Of a stretch of 64,000 nt of DNA, positions 9,443 through 18,091 are shown one piece after another. The DNA lies in contig NZ_JAUOPC010000011.1 of assembly GCF_030546805.1 (NCBI RefSeq), positions 62,001 through 126,000 on the forward strand, written 5' to 3'. How positions within the stretch are numbered: position 1 is the stretch's first letter; each line of letters starts with the position of its first letter. The stretch is from Cyclobacterium sp. 1_MG-2023. GTDB lineage: Bacteria > Bacteroidota > Bacteroidia > Cytophagales > Cyclobacteriaceae. Position numbers and translations under genes: made by a program. The notes under the pieces are model-generated. The model made no database searches, had not been told where the DNA came from, and was given only the letters and a program-made list of their open reading frames with translations.

Positions 9443-10588
9443 TTAAATTTTAACCCAGGCCTGTTTTTTATGGCTTTCAATTATTCTTTCGCAGATTAAT
9501 AACTCACGATGTCCGTCTGCAAAAGTTGGATAACTTGGTTTTTCAGGTTGTTTTCCTTCTACAACTGCTGCATAGACTTCCTTGAACATTTGTTTGGAAG
9601 TATCAGGGAAACCTTCATTGTGTCCACCCGGGAAGCCAATAAGTTTTCCAGCCTCAGCATTGAACAAAGAAGGATCTTTCATCAAGTGCTGATTGGCAGT
9701 TTCTCTTTTGCCTATCCACATCTCATTGGGTTTTTCACTGCACCATTCAAAATTCGCTTTTGAACCGGCGATTTCAATATTCAATCTATTTTTCCTACCG
9801 GCATTTACTTGGCTAACCGTTACCGAACCTTTGTTGCCATTGTCAAACCTTAGCATTACCGTAGCATGATCTTCGGTATTGATAGGCACTTCTTCATAGT
9901 CTGAAGGGGCTAGGCTTTTGCCACTATAGGTTTCTATTGCTTTAAGTGGCTTTAACCTTGTTTTGTGTACAGTAGAAAAATCCGCCATCACTTCAGTGAT
10001 TTTCAAGCCGGTAACATATTCGGTTAAATCCAATAAATGGGAGCCTATGTCTGCAATGGCTCTTGAATCTCCGGATTTATCCGGCTCCAATCTCCAGTTG
10101 TAATCTGTTTGCAAAAACAACCAATCTTGCAAATAAGAACCCATGATAGAGTAAATATCACCTAGTTCACCACTTTCTCTCATGGTTTTCATTTGCCTTA
10201 CCATCGGATAATACCTTAGGTTAAAATGAACAGCATTGACCAAACCTGTTTTTTCAGCAAGGGCCACGAGCTCTTCCGCCTCTTCAATTTTTGTTGCCAA
10301 AGGTTTTTCACAAACAACGTGTTTTCCGGCTTCCAATACGGCTTTGGATTGGCTATAGTGAAGGAAGTTTGGTGTACAGATATGTACAACTTTGATTTCC
10401 TCGTCTTTCAGCATATCTTCGAAAACCATGGCCTTTTCTATGCCTAGTAAAGCAGCTTTTTCTTTGGCAAGCTCTTCATTGACTTCACAAAGGGTGGCCA
10501 CTTCAATATTAGGGTTTCTTCTTAGGGCTTCAATATGGGCAGGGCCAATAAACCCCGTTCCAACAACCGCTACTTTGATTTTTTCCAT
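9443..10588 (-). CDS. Gfo/Idh/MocA family NAD(P)-dependent oxidoreductase
   Basis: 381 residues without a signal peptide. The N-terminal Rossmann fold shows VVGTGFIGPAHIEALRR (about residues 8-24) and the family's CEKPLATK motif near residue 93, whose Lys is part of the active site. The C-terminal alpha/beta half (residues ~130-380) has the HLLDLTEYVTGL helix, with the usual GSHLLD His. Such enzymes oxidise or reduce sugar and inositol derivatives. Here the protein is cytosolic and monocistronic, and its substrate cannot be read from sequence. It sits close to the sulfatase and dehydrogenase genes, so a role in sugar catabolism is plausible. Confidence 0.88.
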   Translation of the reverse strand: MEKIKVAVVGTGFIGPAHIEALRRNPNIEVATLCEVNEELAKEKAALLGIEKAMVFEDMLKDEEIKVVHICTPNFLHYSQSKAVLEAGKHVVCEKPLATKIEEAEELVALAEKTGLVNAVHFNLRYYPMVRQMKTMRESGELGDIYSIMGSYLQDWLFLQTDYNWRLEPDKSGDSRAIADIGSHLLDLTEYVTGLKITEVMADFSTVHKTRLKPLKAIETYSGKSLAPSDYEEVPINTEDHATVMLRFDNGNKGSVTVSQVNAGRKNRLNIEIAGSKANFEWCSEKPNEMWIGKRETANQHLMKDPSLFNAEAGKLIGFPGGHNEGFPDTSKQMFKEVYAAVVEGKQPEKPSYPTFADGHRELLICERIIESHKKQAWVKI

Positions 10589-10929
10589 AAGGTAATTATG
10601 TTCGGTTTATTTAAAAGGTTAGCCCTAAAGATAGAAGGTACATTTGTATTTTTCAATGCTTGCTGACTTTTACATTTATTGTTTCCGCTTTATGACAACT
10701 TCAAAAAGGCTAAGTCCATGGCTCATATTGCCCTGCAAACAATAATATTTTCATTAAAACTTGTGATTTTGAGATGATCGAGTAATTTTGTTACTCCTAC
10801 CTTGTGTGTTACGAGGCGAAGCTGTGAAAGCAATTTGAGGTACTTTATTAAAGTGCTTATTTTTATGTTTTTTATATTCAGTAAATAGTATTTGGTGTCT
10901 TTCCAGAGCCCAAACTTTACATTTTTATC
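10589..10929. other. 341-base divergent intergenic region
   Basis: This gap lies between the divergent Gfo/Idh/MocA gene and the polysaccharide cluster. Apart from the candidate leftward promoter, I see no clear promoter motif for the cluster, no RNA gene and no strong hairpin. The promoter for the 22-gene operon is expected here, because its first gene starts at 10930. Confidence 0.5.
10626..10657 (-). promoter_or_regulatory. Candidate promoter of the Gfo/Idh/MocA gene
   Basis: Read on the - strand, ATTG (10654-10657) and TATCTTTA (10626-10633) are 20 bases apart, one mismatch each from TTTG / TAnnTTTG. The predicted leader is about 30 bases long. Motif match only. Confidence 0.35.
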
Positions 10930-11457
10930 TTGATAGAATCTCTTATTACATCCAAGACTCGTATTAAATTACTTGTGAAATTTTTTTCTAACGCCAAAAA
11001 CCGAGGTTACTTAAGAGGTTTGGCGGAAGAGTTTGGTGAATCTACCAACTCTGTAAGAATAGAACTTAACAGACTTTCCAATGCCGGTTTACTAAATTGG
11101 AAGACTGAGGGCAAAACCAAAAGCTACCAAGCCAATGAGAATCACCCTCTGTATCTGGATATAAGAAATATAGTGCGCAAATATTTGGGTTTTGATACAC
11201 TTATCGATCAAGTAGTGCAGGGTTTAGGAAGTGTTGATAAAGCCATTATTTGTGGAGATTATGCAGAAGGAAAAGATACAGGGACCATAGAATTGACGAT
11301 AATTGCTGAAAAAATAAATAAAGACTACTTGGATTTCCTTATTAAAAAGACGGAAGAGAAAATTAATAGGAAGTTAAAAGTCAATATTATGGAAAATGAA
11401 CCTGTAGAAGGCCTTCCGGGCTTGTTGGTATATGAACATGCAAGTGATGATGCCTAA
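10930..11457 (+). CDS. Winged-helix (ArsR-like) regulator at head of the polysaccharide cluster
   Basis: 175 residues from a TTG start; no upstream ATG exists in frame. Residues 1-70 are a winged helix-turn-helix (KTRIKLLVKFF, LAEEFGESTNSVRIELNRL, then the wing GKTKSYQ). Residues ~95-165 resemble a minimal nucleotidyltransferase fold (ICGDYAEGKDTGTIEL), but the acidic pair needed for catalysis is not in the expected place, so it is probably a ligand-binding or structural remnant. Its position as first gene of the cluster, overlapping the next gene by 26 bases, suggests it controls the operon. The family assignment of the first domain is firm; the regulated target is inferred. Confidence 0.75.
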   Translation: MIESLITSKTRIKLLVKFFSNAKNRGYLRGLAEEFGESTNSVRIELNRLSNAGLLNWKTEGKTKSYQANENHPLYLDIRNIVRKYLGFDTLIDQVVQGLGSVDKAIICGDYAEGKDTGTIELTIIAEKINKDYLDFLIKKTEEKINRKLKVNIMENEPVEGLPGLLVYEHASDDA

Positions 11458-12379
11458 GTCCCCAATTTTTCTTTCTGTAGTCATTCCTGTTTTTCAGTCT
11501 GAAGCAGGTTTAAATGAATTGATTGAGCGCATAAAGCGGGCTTTGTTTGCCATTAGTTCAGAGGTCGAGTTAATATTCATTGATGATGGAAGCAATGATA
11601 GAAGTTGGGATATTATATGTAGGGCAGCAGAAAAAGAGGATTTTATTAGAGGTCTGAGATTCAGTAGGAATTTCGGACAACATCATGCCATTTTTGCCGG
11701 TTTGGAATTGGCTCAAGGAGAATGGATAGTGGTGATGGATGCGGATCTACAAGATCTCCCCGAGGAGATTCCTATGATGTTGACCAAAGCTCAACTGGGT
11801 TATGATGCAGTCTTGGCCAGAAGAATGGATAAAAAAGCTACTTGGTTTTCAAAAGTCTTGACCATAGTATATTATCAGATTTTTTATTCTATGTCCGGAA
11901 TCAAACAGGATCCCAGCATTGGTAATTTCGGCGTATACAATAAAAGGGTAATTCATCAGGTGCTACAAATGAAGGAGTCCAATTGGTATTTTCCCACCAT
12001 GGTACATTGGGTAGGGTTTAAACAAAGCACATTGAATGTAAAACATGGTGTTTCTAGGAATCAGCACTCCAACTATTTTTTCAAATCTAAATTCCATTTG
12101 GGATTGAACACCCTACTTGCTTTTTCTGACAAGCCCCTTCGATTGACCATTAAATCAGGTTTAATTGTCGCATTAATCGGGTTTTTATTTGCATTGATCA
12201 CCTTGATACGTTATTTTTCAGGAGCCATTGTAGTGCCGGGTTATGCAAGTATTATCATTTCCCTTTGGATACTCTTTGGGCTTTTATTAACAACCATTGG
12301 AATAGTGGGGCTCTATGTTGGGAAAACTTTTGAAGGGGTGAAAAACCGTCCACGCTATATTGTAGACCAAAAGACTTAA
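11432..12379 (+). CDS. Family 2 glycosyltransferase, polyprenyl-phosphate sugar transferase type
   Basis: Up to 315 residues; ATG codons at 11432, 11447 and 11450 are all possible starts, inside the 3' end of the regulator gene. The GT-A core shows SVVIPVFQSE, LIFIDDGSNDRS, the metal-binding VMDADLQDLPEEI, and RFSRNFGQHHAI. Two membrane helices near residues ~240-300 complete the architecture seen in ArnC/DPM1-like enzymes, which move a sugar from a nucleotide to undecaprenyl phosphate on the cytoplasmic face. It could supply a lipid-linked sugar for modification of the polymer. The donor sugar is unknown. Confidence 0.85.
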   Translation: MNMQVMMPKSPIFLSVVIPVFQSEAGLNELIERIKRALFAISSEVELIFIDDGSNDRSWDIICRAAEKEDFIRGLRFSRNFGQHHAIFAGLELAQGEWIVVMDADLQDLPEEIPMMLTKAQLGYDAVLARRMDKKATWFSKVLTIVYYQIFYSMSGIKQDPSIGNFGVYNKRVIHQVLQMKESNWYFPTMVHWVGFKQSTLNVKHGVSRNQHSNYFFKSKFHLGLNTLLAFSDKPLRLTIKSGLIVALIGFLFALITLIRYFSGAIVVPGYASIIISLWILFGLLLTTIGIVGLYVGKTFEGVKNRPRYIVDQKT

Positions 12380-12380
12380 A

Positions 12381-13112
12381 ATGATAAAGTTTTTACCTTT
12401 TGACACTTCTTTGTTTGGATACAGGGTAGGACAGCTACAATTGGGAAGATGCCTTCCTGATTTAGAAATAGTAAACAATCAAGCTAAAAATTTCGATTTA
12501 ATTTATGTGATGGGGAAACCCGGTTTGGTTAAATTGGGTGGATGGTCACCGATAAGTACCAGGGTTGACTTGGTTAAAAATATCATAAAATCGGACTTGG
12601 TTCAAAGCCCGAAAGTTGATGATGAAGTTGAAGTTTCAGAAATGATTGTTTCCGGAAATCTTTCTCAATCAGATCAGAAAGCCTTAAGGGAGTTAATCTT
12701 TTCAAGTGGACAGTGGTCCAGATTCAAGCAGGATATATTATTAGCCAATCAAGAATACGAAAAATTATACAGTACATGGTGGGAAACCATTAAGGCAGAA
12801 AAACATAAAGTTATCGTTGCTCGGATTTCCGGAAAATTGGTGGGATTTATTACATTTAAGTTACTTAGAGGTAGAGGCCATGTTGGTCTTTTTGCCGTCA
12901 AAGGAAGTGAGCAAGGAAGAGGAATAGGAAGGAAATTAATGCATGAGGCTTTAGTAATGCTTGATGGCTGTGGCTTTAAATTGCTGGGACTCTCTACACA
13001 GAAGGCCAACAAAAGGGCCATGGATTTTTATAAAAAGGTTGGTTTTCAGCCCATTAAAGAAACTTTGATCGCCCATTGGCGACCGGGATTAAAACCCCAA
13101 AATATACACTAG
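12381..13112 (+). CDS. GNAT acetyltransferase similar to WecD (dTDP-4-amino-4,6-dideoxygalactose acetyltransferase)
   Basis: 243 residues. The N-terminal part (FDTSLFGYRVGQL; WSRFKQDILL and YEKLYSTWWETI) follows the layout of E. coli WecD, and the C-terminal GNAT core has the acetyl-CoA loop EQGRGIGRKLM and the strand GLSTQKANKRAMDFY. WecD acetylates the 4-amino group of dTDP-Fuc4N in enterobacterial common antigen synthesis. Here the sugar could be a 4-amino-4,6-dideoxyhexose made by the aminotransferase at 18092. It begins 1 base after the preceding stop. Similarity is judged from memory of the family. Confidence 0.7.
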   Translation: MIKFLPFDTSLFGYRVGQLQLGRCLPDLEIVNNQAKNFDLIYVMGKPGLVKLGGWSPISTRVDLVKNIIKSDLVQSPKVDDEVEVSEMIVSGNLSQSDQKALRELIFSSGQWSRFKQDILLANQEYEKLYSTWWETIKAEKHKVIVARISGKLVGFITFKLLRGRGHVGLFAVKGSEQGRGIGRKLMHEALVMLDGCGFKLLGLSTQKANKRAMDFYKKVGFQPIKETLIAHWRPGLKPQNIH

Positions 13113-13115
13113 CTT

Positions 13116-14102
13116 TTGCTTGTCAAAAATTATGAGGTAATGCATTATTCTCCTGACCTTAAAAAGGACTGGGGGAGGGTACTTCAAAAGGCTACCAATG
13201 CCACCATAATGCATGAGAGAGATTTTTTAGCGTATCATTCACCAGGCAAATTTCAGGATTGCTCGGTAATATTGTATAACAATACCAAGCCGGTAGCAGT
13301 ATTTGCAGCCCATAGGGAAGGAGATATGGTCTATTCCCATCAAGGACTAAGTTACGCCGGCTTAATTCAGGTACCCTGCTCTTTTGATCATAAACTTGAA
13401 CAGTTCAAAGCCTTAATGAAATATTTTGAGTCGTTGGGGCTTAGCCATCTACAAATTAAAGAAACACCGGCATTCTACAATTCGATTCAGGATGAAGCCA
13501 TGGATTATATCATGCATCTGACAAATGCCAAAACTACACAAATGGAATTGTCATTGACGATAAACCTGCCATTAGAGGTAAAGAATAAAGGAAGGAAAGC
13601 CAATATCAAACAAGCTAGTCGACAGAATTTAAAAATAATTGAATCCAATGAGGTAAAAAGTTTTTGGGATGCCTTGCTTCTTCCTAACCTTCAAAACAGG
13701 TACCAAACAGAACCTACCCACAGTTATGAAGAAATGACATTTTTGATGGATAAGTTTCCTGGAAAAATTCGACAATTCAATGTTTTTAAGGAGGGCTTGA
13801 TGGTAGCCGGTGCCACGGTTTATTTTTCCAAAAATTGCATCCATACCCAATACCTGGCAAGCAATAGCAAAGGCAGAGAATTGCATGCTTTAGATGCTTT
13901 GGTCAATCATCTTGCGAACACATTTACAGGAAAATACTCTTTTTTAGATTTTGGTCATTCCAACGAAAATCAAGGGCTTAGTATCAATAAGGGGCTTTTT
14001 AAGTGGAAAGAAAGCTTTGGTGCTAAGTCTTATATTCATAGGCATTATAAGGTACCCGTCGAAACCTGGAGAAATTTGGATAGGGTATACAAAGCTTTGT
14101 AG
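13116..14102 (+). CDS. FemAB/GNAT-like acyltransferase
   Basis: 328 residues from TTG 13116; ATG 13140 is the alternative, but the segment before it (NYEVMHYS) fits the family start. The pattern with TNATIMHERDFLAYH near residue 30, NKGRKANIKQASRQNLKII near 155 and the C-terminal HTQYLASNSKGRELHALDAL / FLDFGHSNENQGLSINKGL is that of FemAB-like double-GNAT proteins common in polysaccharide clusters. These proteins transfer aminoacyl or acyl groups to amino sugars. No membrane segment or signal is visible, so it should act in the cytoplasm. The acyl donor and acceptor are unknown. Confidence 0.7.
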   Translation: MLVKNYEVMHYSPDLKKDWGRVLQKATNATIMHERDFLAYHSPGKFQDCSVILYNNTKPVAVFAAHREGDMVYSHQGLSYAGLIQVPCSFDHKLEQFKALMKYFESLGLSHLQIKETPAFYNSIQDEAMDYIMHLTNAKTTQMELSLTINLPLEVKNKGRKANIKQASRQNLKIIESNEVKSFWDALLLPNLQNRYQTEPTHSYEEMTFLMDKFPGKIRQFNVFKEGLMVAGATVYFSKNCIHTQYLASNSKGRELHALDALVNHLANTFTGKYSFLDFGHSNENQGLSINKGLFKWKESFGAKSYIHRHYKVPVETWRNLDRVYKAL

Positions 14103-14106
14103 ATAG

Positions 14107-15015
14107 ATGCCTAAAAGGTCTTCAATTTCAGCAGAAAGGTTAAACCAATTGAACCAAAAAAATACCAGATACATGATCTCATGTGTCCAAAATGAGTTTT
14201 TTTGTGAACATCATCCAAAAGGAAAATGTAGCAGAGGTTTTTTTTCTTTATTTCTTCAGGTGGTATACGGTATTGGTTTTGCGAAAAAATATGGATTACC
14301 ATTTTTCGTTGATTTCAGTAATGTAGCCTATGCTTATTCAGGTCAAGTAAAGAATAATTTTTGGGAGTATTTCTTTAATCAAGTAACAGTAAAGCGTACA
14401 GATACCTTGGTACTAAATCAACAATATGAAGTTTACCCATTGCGTATTTGGAATAGAAAGCACCTTAGGTTGTTACACCAATTAATGAAAGAGGGGCTTA
14501 AATTCAAAAGCGCCTTACAAGCAGAGATCGACAAGATCAGGAGCATCATGGACAATGAAAAAATCCTAGGTGTCCATTTTCGCAAAACCGATCATTTTTT
14601 GGAAGTTCCGCCGGCCGATGAGTCAGTTTTTTTTCATCACATAAGAAGAAAATTTTCGACCTATGACAAGATCTTTGTAGCTACGGATGATCAACAGCTT
14701 TTGGAAAAATTGAAAAAAGAATTTTCACCTAAAATAATGGCCCATGATTTTGTCAGGTCTCAAGGAGCAATTTCCATTCATAACAATGAGACATTTAAGG
14801 ATGGTCCTAGGCTAGCTAAAGAGGCTTTGCTGGACTGCATAAGCCTATCTTGCTGTAATGAGCTTATCTTATCACCTTCTAACCTGTCCTATGCCGCTTT
14901 GGTGTTCAACCCTGAGCTTAAATACAGTATTGTTGAGAGTAAAGCAGCCAAAAGAAGCCGTATAAAGACCCTCACAAGCTATCATTTAGATAGATTAGGC
15001 CTAAGAAAATGGTAG
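14107..15015 (+). CDS. NodZ/O-FucT-like glycosyltransferase
   Basis: 302 residues. The segment KILGVHFRKTDHF (around residue 155) followed by KIFVATDDQQLL matches the GDP-binding peptide of the fucosyltransferase superfamily (alpha-1,6-fucosyltransferase/NodZ and O-FucT), where H-x-R-x-x-D and A-T-D-D are the key elements. The C-terminal LLDCISLSCCNELILSPSNLSYAA fits the family's nucleotide-binding end. It probably adds fucose or a related deoxysugar to the cluster's glycan. It starts 4 bases after the previous stop. Assignment to a numbered CAZy family would need a profile search. Confidence 0.65.
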   Translation: MPKRSSISAERLNQLNQKNTRYMISCVQNEFFCEHHPKGKCSRGFFSLFLQVVYGIGFAKKYGLPFFVDFSNVAYAYSGQVKNNFWEYFFNQVTVKRTDTLVLNQQYEVYPLRIWNRKHLRLLHQLMKEGLKFKSALQAEIDKIRSIMDNEKILGVHFRKTDHFLEVPPADESVFFHHIRRKFSTYDKIFVATDDQQLLEKLKKEFSPKIMAHDFVRSQGAISIHNNETFKDGPRLAKEALLDCISLSCCNELILSPSNLSYAALVFNPELKYSIVESKAAKRSRIKTLTSYHLDRLGLRKW

Positions 15016-15018
15016 GGG

Positions 15019-16257
15019 ATGATTGAAATTTATCCTGAAATAGGCCAAAGCGAAAGTCAATGTCCAAGGTGTGGTGTTTTAGGATTGAGCAATGGCACAT
15101 TGTATTTTCAAGGGACGCATTGTCTTACAAGCCATATCTGTTCTGACTGCAGCTTAGAATTTTACGCCACTTTACCTATTGGGCACGCTATCCTTTTCCC
15201 AGTTACCTTTAGCCGAGACGGAAAACACCAGAAATTTAACCAAAAAGAAGGATCTTGGATGGCAGAACCGCTTATCAATTCTATTCAGAATCCACCTATT
15301 AAAGAGGTTCCTATTCAGCTTATACAAACTTCTTCAGGGGGAGACCTCCTTTTAGTCAATTGCCTGGACAGTTGTTTTGGACATGTATTTACCAAGATTT
15401 ATAACGTGTATTTGCTTAAAAAGCATTTTCCAAAAAAAACCTTGGGCGTTCTGCTTCCAGAACGCTGCCGATGGCTGATTTCCGATAAAGAGGTAGAGAT
15501 CTGGTCGGTAGATTTGCCTTTAGAAAACATAGGTGAGGGAGTTCAAGGATTGGATTCATGGGTCAAGCAACAATTTAAACGGTTCCATTCAGTGGCCCTC
15601 AGTGTTGTGCCAGTTCACATTGATCAAGAGCAGCTAGATTTTAAGGAAATTCTTGGGGTTAAGCCTTTTGAGTTGGAAGAATTTGACCGGCTACCATTAC
15701 AGCTCACATTTATCTGGCGCTCTGATCGATTTTGGTTAAATAGCAAAGGATTGGATCTGCTACATAAGGCATCTATAAAATACAATTTTCAGAATTGGGT
15801 GGAGGACATTTTGCAGCACAGGCAAGGTAGTTTATTGAGGCGGCTAGTTAATAGAGTCAGAAAATCCTTCCCGAATGTAGCCTTTTATGTCACCGGAATA
15901 GGTAGGAACGGAAAATTTCCCCATGGATGCCATGACGAGCGTGTAGAGAAAATGCAGGAGTCCATAGAGCGAAAGTGGAATGAGGTTTATCGGCGAAGTC
16001 ATTTGGTGCTAGGGGTACATGGTTCCCACATGTTGATTCCCACAGCCCTGTCAGCTGGATTTATTGAAATACTTCCCAGACACAAAATAGACCATTTGAC
16101 TGAGGACATTGCTCAGTCTCATAACAGTAGGTTAAGTCATTTTTTGGGGAGGTATATGGATGAATATGCAACCCCCGAATTAATTTCCAAGCATGTAGTG
16201 AGCATGGTAAAAAAGTTTGATTTTATAAAAAGCAACATGGATTCTGAATTAGCTTAA
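15019..16257 (+). CDS. GT61-like glycosyltransferase with N-terminal CxxC zinc-ribbon-like segment
   Basis: 412 residues. Residues ~15-50 contain CPRC and, after about 20 residues, CSDC, spaced like a small zinc ribbon. The rest resembles DUF563/GT61 enzymes: LLLVNCLDSCFGHVFTKIYN early, and near the C-terminus LGVHGSHMLIPTALSAG with FIEILPR, which corresponds to the GT61 donor-site loop. The start is supported by a GGGG stretch directly before the ATG. It is a cytoplasmic transferase of the cluster. The zinc-ribbon extension is unusual for the family. Confidence 0.6.
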   Translation: MIEIYPEIGQSESQCPRCGVLGLSNGTLYFQGTHCLTSHICSDCSLEFYATLPIGHAILFPVTFSRDGKHQKFNQKEGSWMAEPLINSIQNPPIKEVPIQLIQTSSGGDLLLVNCLDSCFGHVFTKIYNVYLLKKHFPKKTLGVLLPERCRWLISDKEVEIWSVDLPLENIGEGVQGLDSWVKQQFKRFHSVALSVVPVHIDQEQLDFKEILGVKPFELEEFDRLPLQLTFIWRSDRFWLNSKGLDLLHKASIKYNFQNWVEDILQHRQGSLLRRLVNRVRKSFPNVAFYVTGIGRNGKFPHGCHDERVEKMQESIERKWNEVYRRSHLVLGVHGSHMLIPTALSAGFIEILPRHKIDHLTEDIAQSHNSRLSHFLGRYMDEYATPELISKHVVSMVKKFDFIKSNMDSELA

Positions 16258-16279
16258 GCCTTAAAGGGATTATTTATCA

Positions 16280-18073
16280 ATGAATATACTCAAGACATTT
16301 ATTAAAAAATATTTTTATTACTTCTCCTACTTCTATCAAATAGTTCGTGGAAGGCTTTTTATTGCTTTTGGGCTAAGTATGTTGGTAGCCTTGATGGATG
16401 GACTAGGGCTTACCATGTTTTTGCCTTTGTTGGAAATGGTAGATGGGGGGGATGCCAGCGGTGAAGGCATGGGCAAGCTTGGATTTATACTAGATGGCAT
16501 GGGCAGTTTAGGAATTCCAATTACGGTTTCAGCTATTCTTTTGATAATGGCCTTCTTTTTTATACTCAAAGGTGTTTTAAAGTTTTTTGAACAGTATTAC
16601 AGTGTTTTAGTTAGAAGATTTTTTGTAAAAAAAATGAGGCTTTCCATTGTAGATTTATTTGAAGGCTATTCCTTCAAAAATTTCATTAAACAAGATTCTG
16701 GGAGAATTCAAAATACTGCAACAGGTGAAATAGAAAGGATTTTAATTGCCTTTAATAGTTATATGTATGTATTACAGGCCTTTTCTATGATTTTCATTTA
16801 TGTGGCAATGGCATTTAGCGTAAATGTGCGATTTTCACTTTTCGTGATGATTGGAGGAGTGCTTTCAAATTTTCTTTACTCTGCCATTTATAAAAGAACG
16901 AAAAGACATTCCGTAGACGTTTCAAAAGGGAACCACTATTTTCAAAGTCTCCTAATTCAAAAAATAGCGAATTTTAAGTATTTAAAAGCGAGTGGACTTC
17001 TTACCACCTATGGCAATAAGCTTAGAAGTCAAATCAATGCCATCGAGTACCATTATAGAAAACTTGGTTTATTTTCCTCAATAATTACTGCCATCAGAGA
17101 GCCGATAATAATTATTATTATTGTTGCTGTTATTCTTTTTGAGGTCAATATAACGGGGGGGAGTATTTCCGGAATAATATTGAGTTTGTTATTTTTTTAC
17201 CGGTCATTAACCTATTTATTGGCTTTACAGGCTTATTGGAATTCAGTTATGGCAAATTATGGTTCTCTAGAAAATATAAAGGAGTTTTCTAAAGAATTAA
17301 AAGAGGGAAGTGAATCCCATGGTAATACCAAGGTTAAAGGCTTTCACAACGAAATAAGGTTAGATAAGGTTAGTTTTGGCTATGGGGAAAAGAGGATCTT
17401 GGATAGTATTTCATTTTCGGTATTTAAAAATCAAGCCATAGCAATTGTAGGAGAAAGTGGTTCAGGAAAGTCTACTTTGATGAATATTATGGCAGGTCTT
17501 TTTTTGCCAGATACTGGGGCAATTACCATTGATGGAAATGATATGAAAGAGATTGATAGAAATCATTTCCAGAAGAAAATAGGCTACATTACTCAAGAAC
17601 CAGTGATTTTTGACGACACCATCTTCAATAATGTGAGTTTTTGGGACAAAGATACTATCGAGAACAGAAAGAAATGCAAAGAAGCATTAAGTAAAGCCTC
17701 AGTTTTAGCGTTTATTGAGACCTTGGACAACAAAGAGGACAGTCGACTTGGTAATAATGGAATTATGGTAAGTGGAGGTCAGAAACAAAGGATTTCTATT
17801 GCCAGGGAGTTGTACAAGGGAATTGATGTACTGCTTATGGATGAAGCCACATCTGCTTTGGATTCTGAAACTGAATTTGGAATTCAAGAGAATATAGACA
17901 AATTAAAAGGACAAATAACTATAATAATTATTGCCCATCGCTTGTCGACAATCAAAAATGTTGACCGTATCTTATTATTGAAGGGTGGGAAAATACAGGC
18001 ATCCGGTGATTTTGAAGAATTGGAAAAAAATTCTTCTGCATTTAAGAAGATGGTTGCTTTACAGGCTTTTTAA
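16280..18073 (+). CDS. ABC transporter, fused permease/ATPase, probable lipid-linked glycan flippase
   Basis: 597 residues, the normal size for an MsbA/PglK-type half transporter. The first ~310 residues carry the six-helix exporter domain; the ATPase follows with Walker A GESGSGKST (~391-399), signature VSGGQKQR (~496), Walker B LLMDEATSALD (~518) and the switch His in IIAHRLS. In a cluster without a Wzx-type flippase it is the likely exporter of the lipid-linked repeat unit, as PglK is in Campylobacter. Two runs of seven G lie in its coding sequence (16445-16451 and 17155-17161). Confidence 0.85.
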   Translation: MNILKTFIKKYFYYFSYFYQIVRGRLFIAFGLSMLVALMDGLGLTMFLPLLEMVDGGDASGEGMGKLGFILDGMGSLGIPITVSAILLIMAFFFILKGVLKFFEQYYSVLVRRFFVKKMRLSIVDLFEGYSFKNFIKQDSGRIQNTATGEIERILIAFNSYMYVLQAFSMIFIYVAMAFSVNVRFSLFVMIGGVLSNFLYSAIYKRTKRHSVDVSKGNHYFQSLLIQKIANFKYLKASGLLTTYGNKLRSQINAIEYHYRKLGLFSSIITAIREPIIIIIIVAVILFEVNITGGSISGIILSLLFFYRSLTYLLALQAYWNSVMANYGSLENIKEFSKELKEGSESHGNTKVKGFHNEIRLDKVSFGYGEKRILDSISFSVFKNQAIAIVGESGSGKSTLMNIMAGLFLPDTGAITIDGNDMKEIDRNHFQKKIGYITQEPVIFDDTIFNNVSFWDKDTIENRKKCKEALSKASVLAFIETLDNKEDSRLGNNGIMVSGGQKQRISIARELYKGIDVLLMDEATSALDSETEFGIQENIDKLKGQITIIIIAHRLSTIKNVDRILLLKGGKIQASGDFEELEKNSSAFKKMVALQAF

Positions 18074-18091
18074 AAAATAAATAAATTAATA

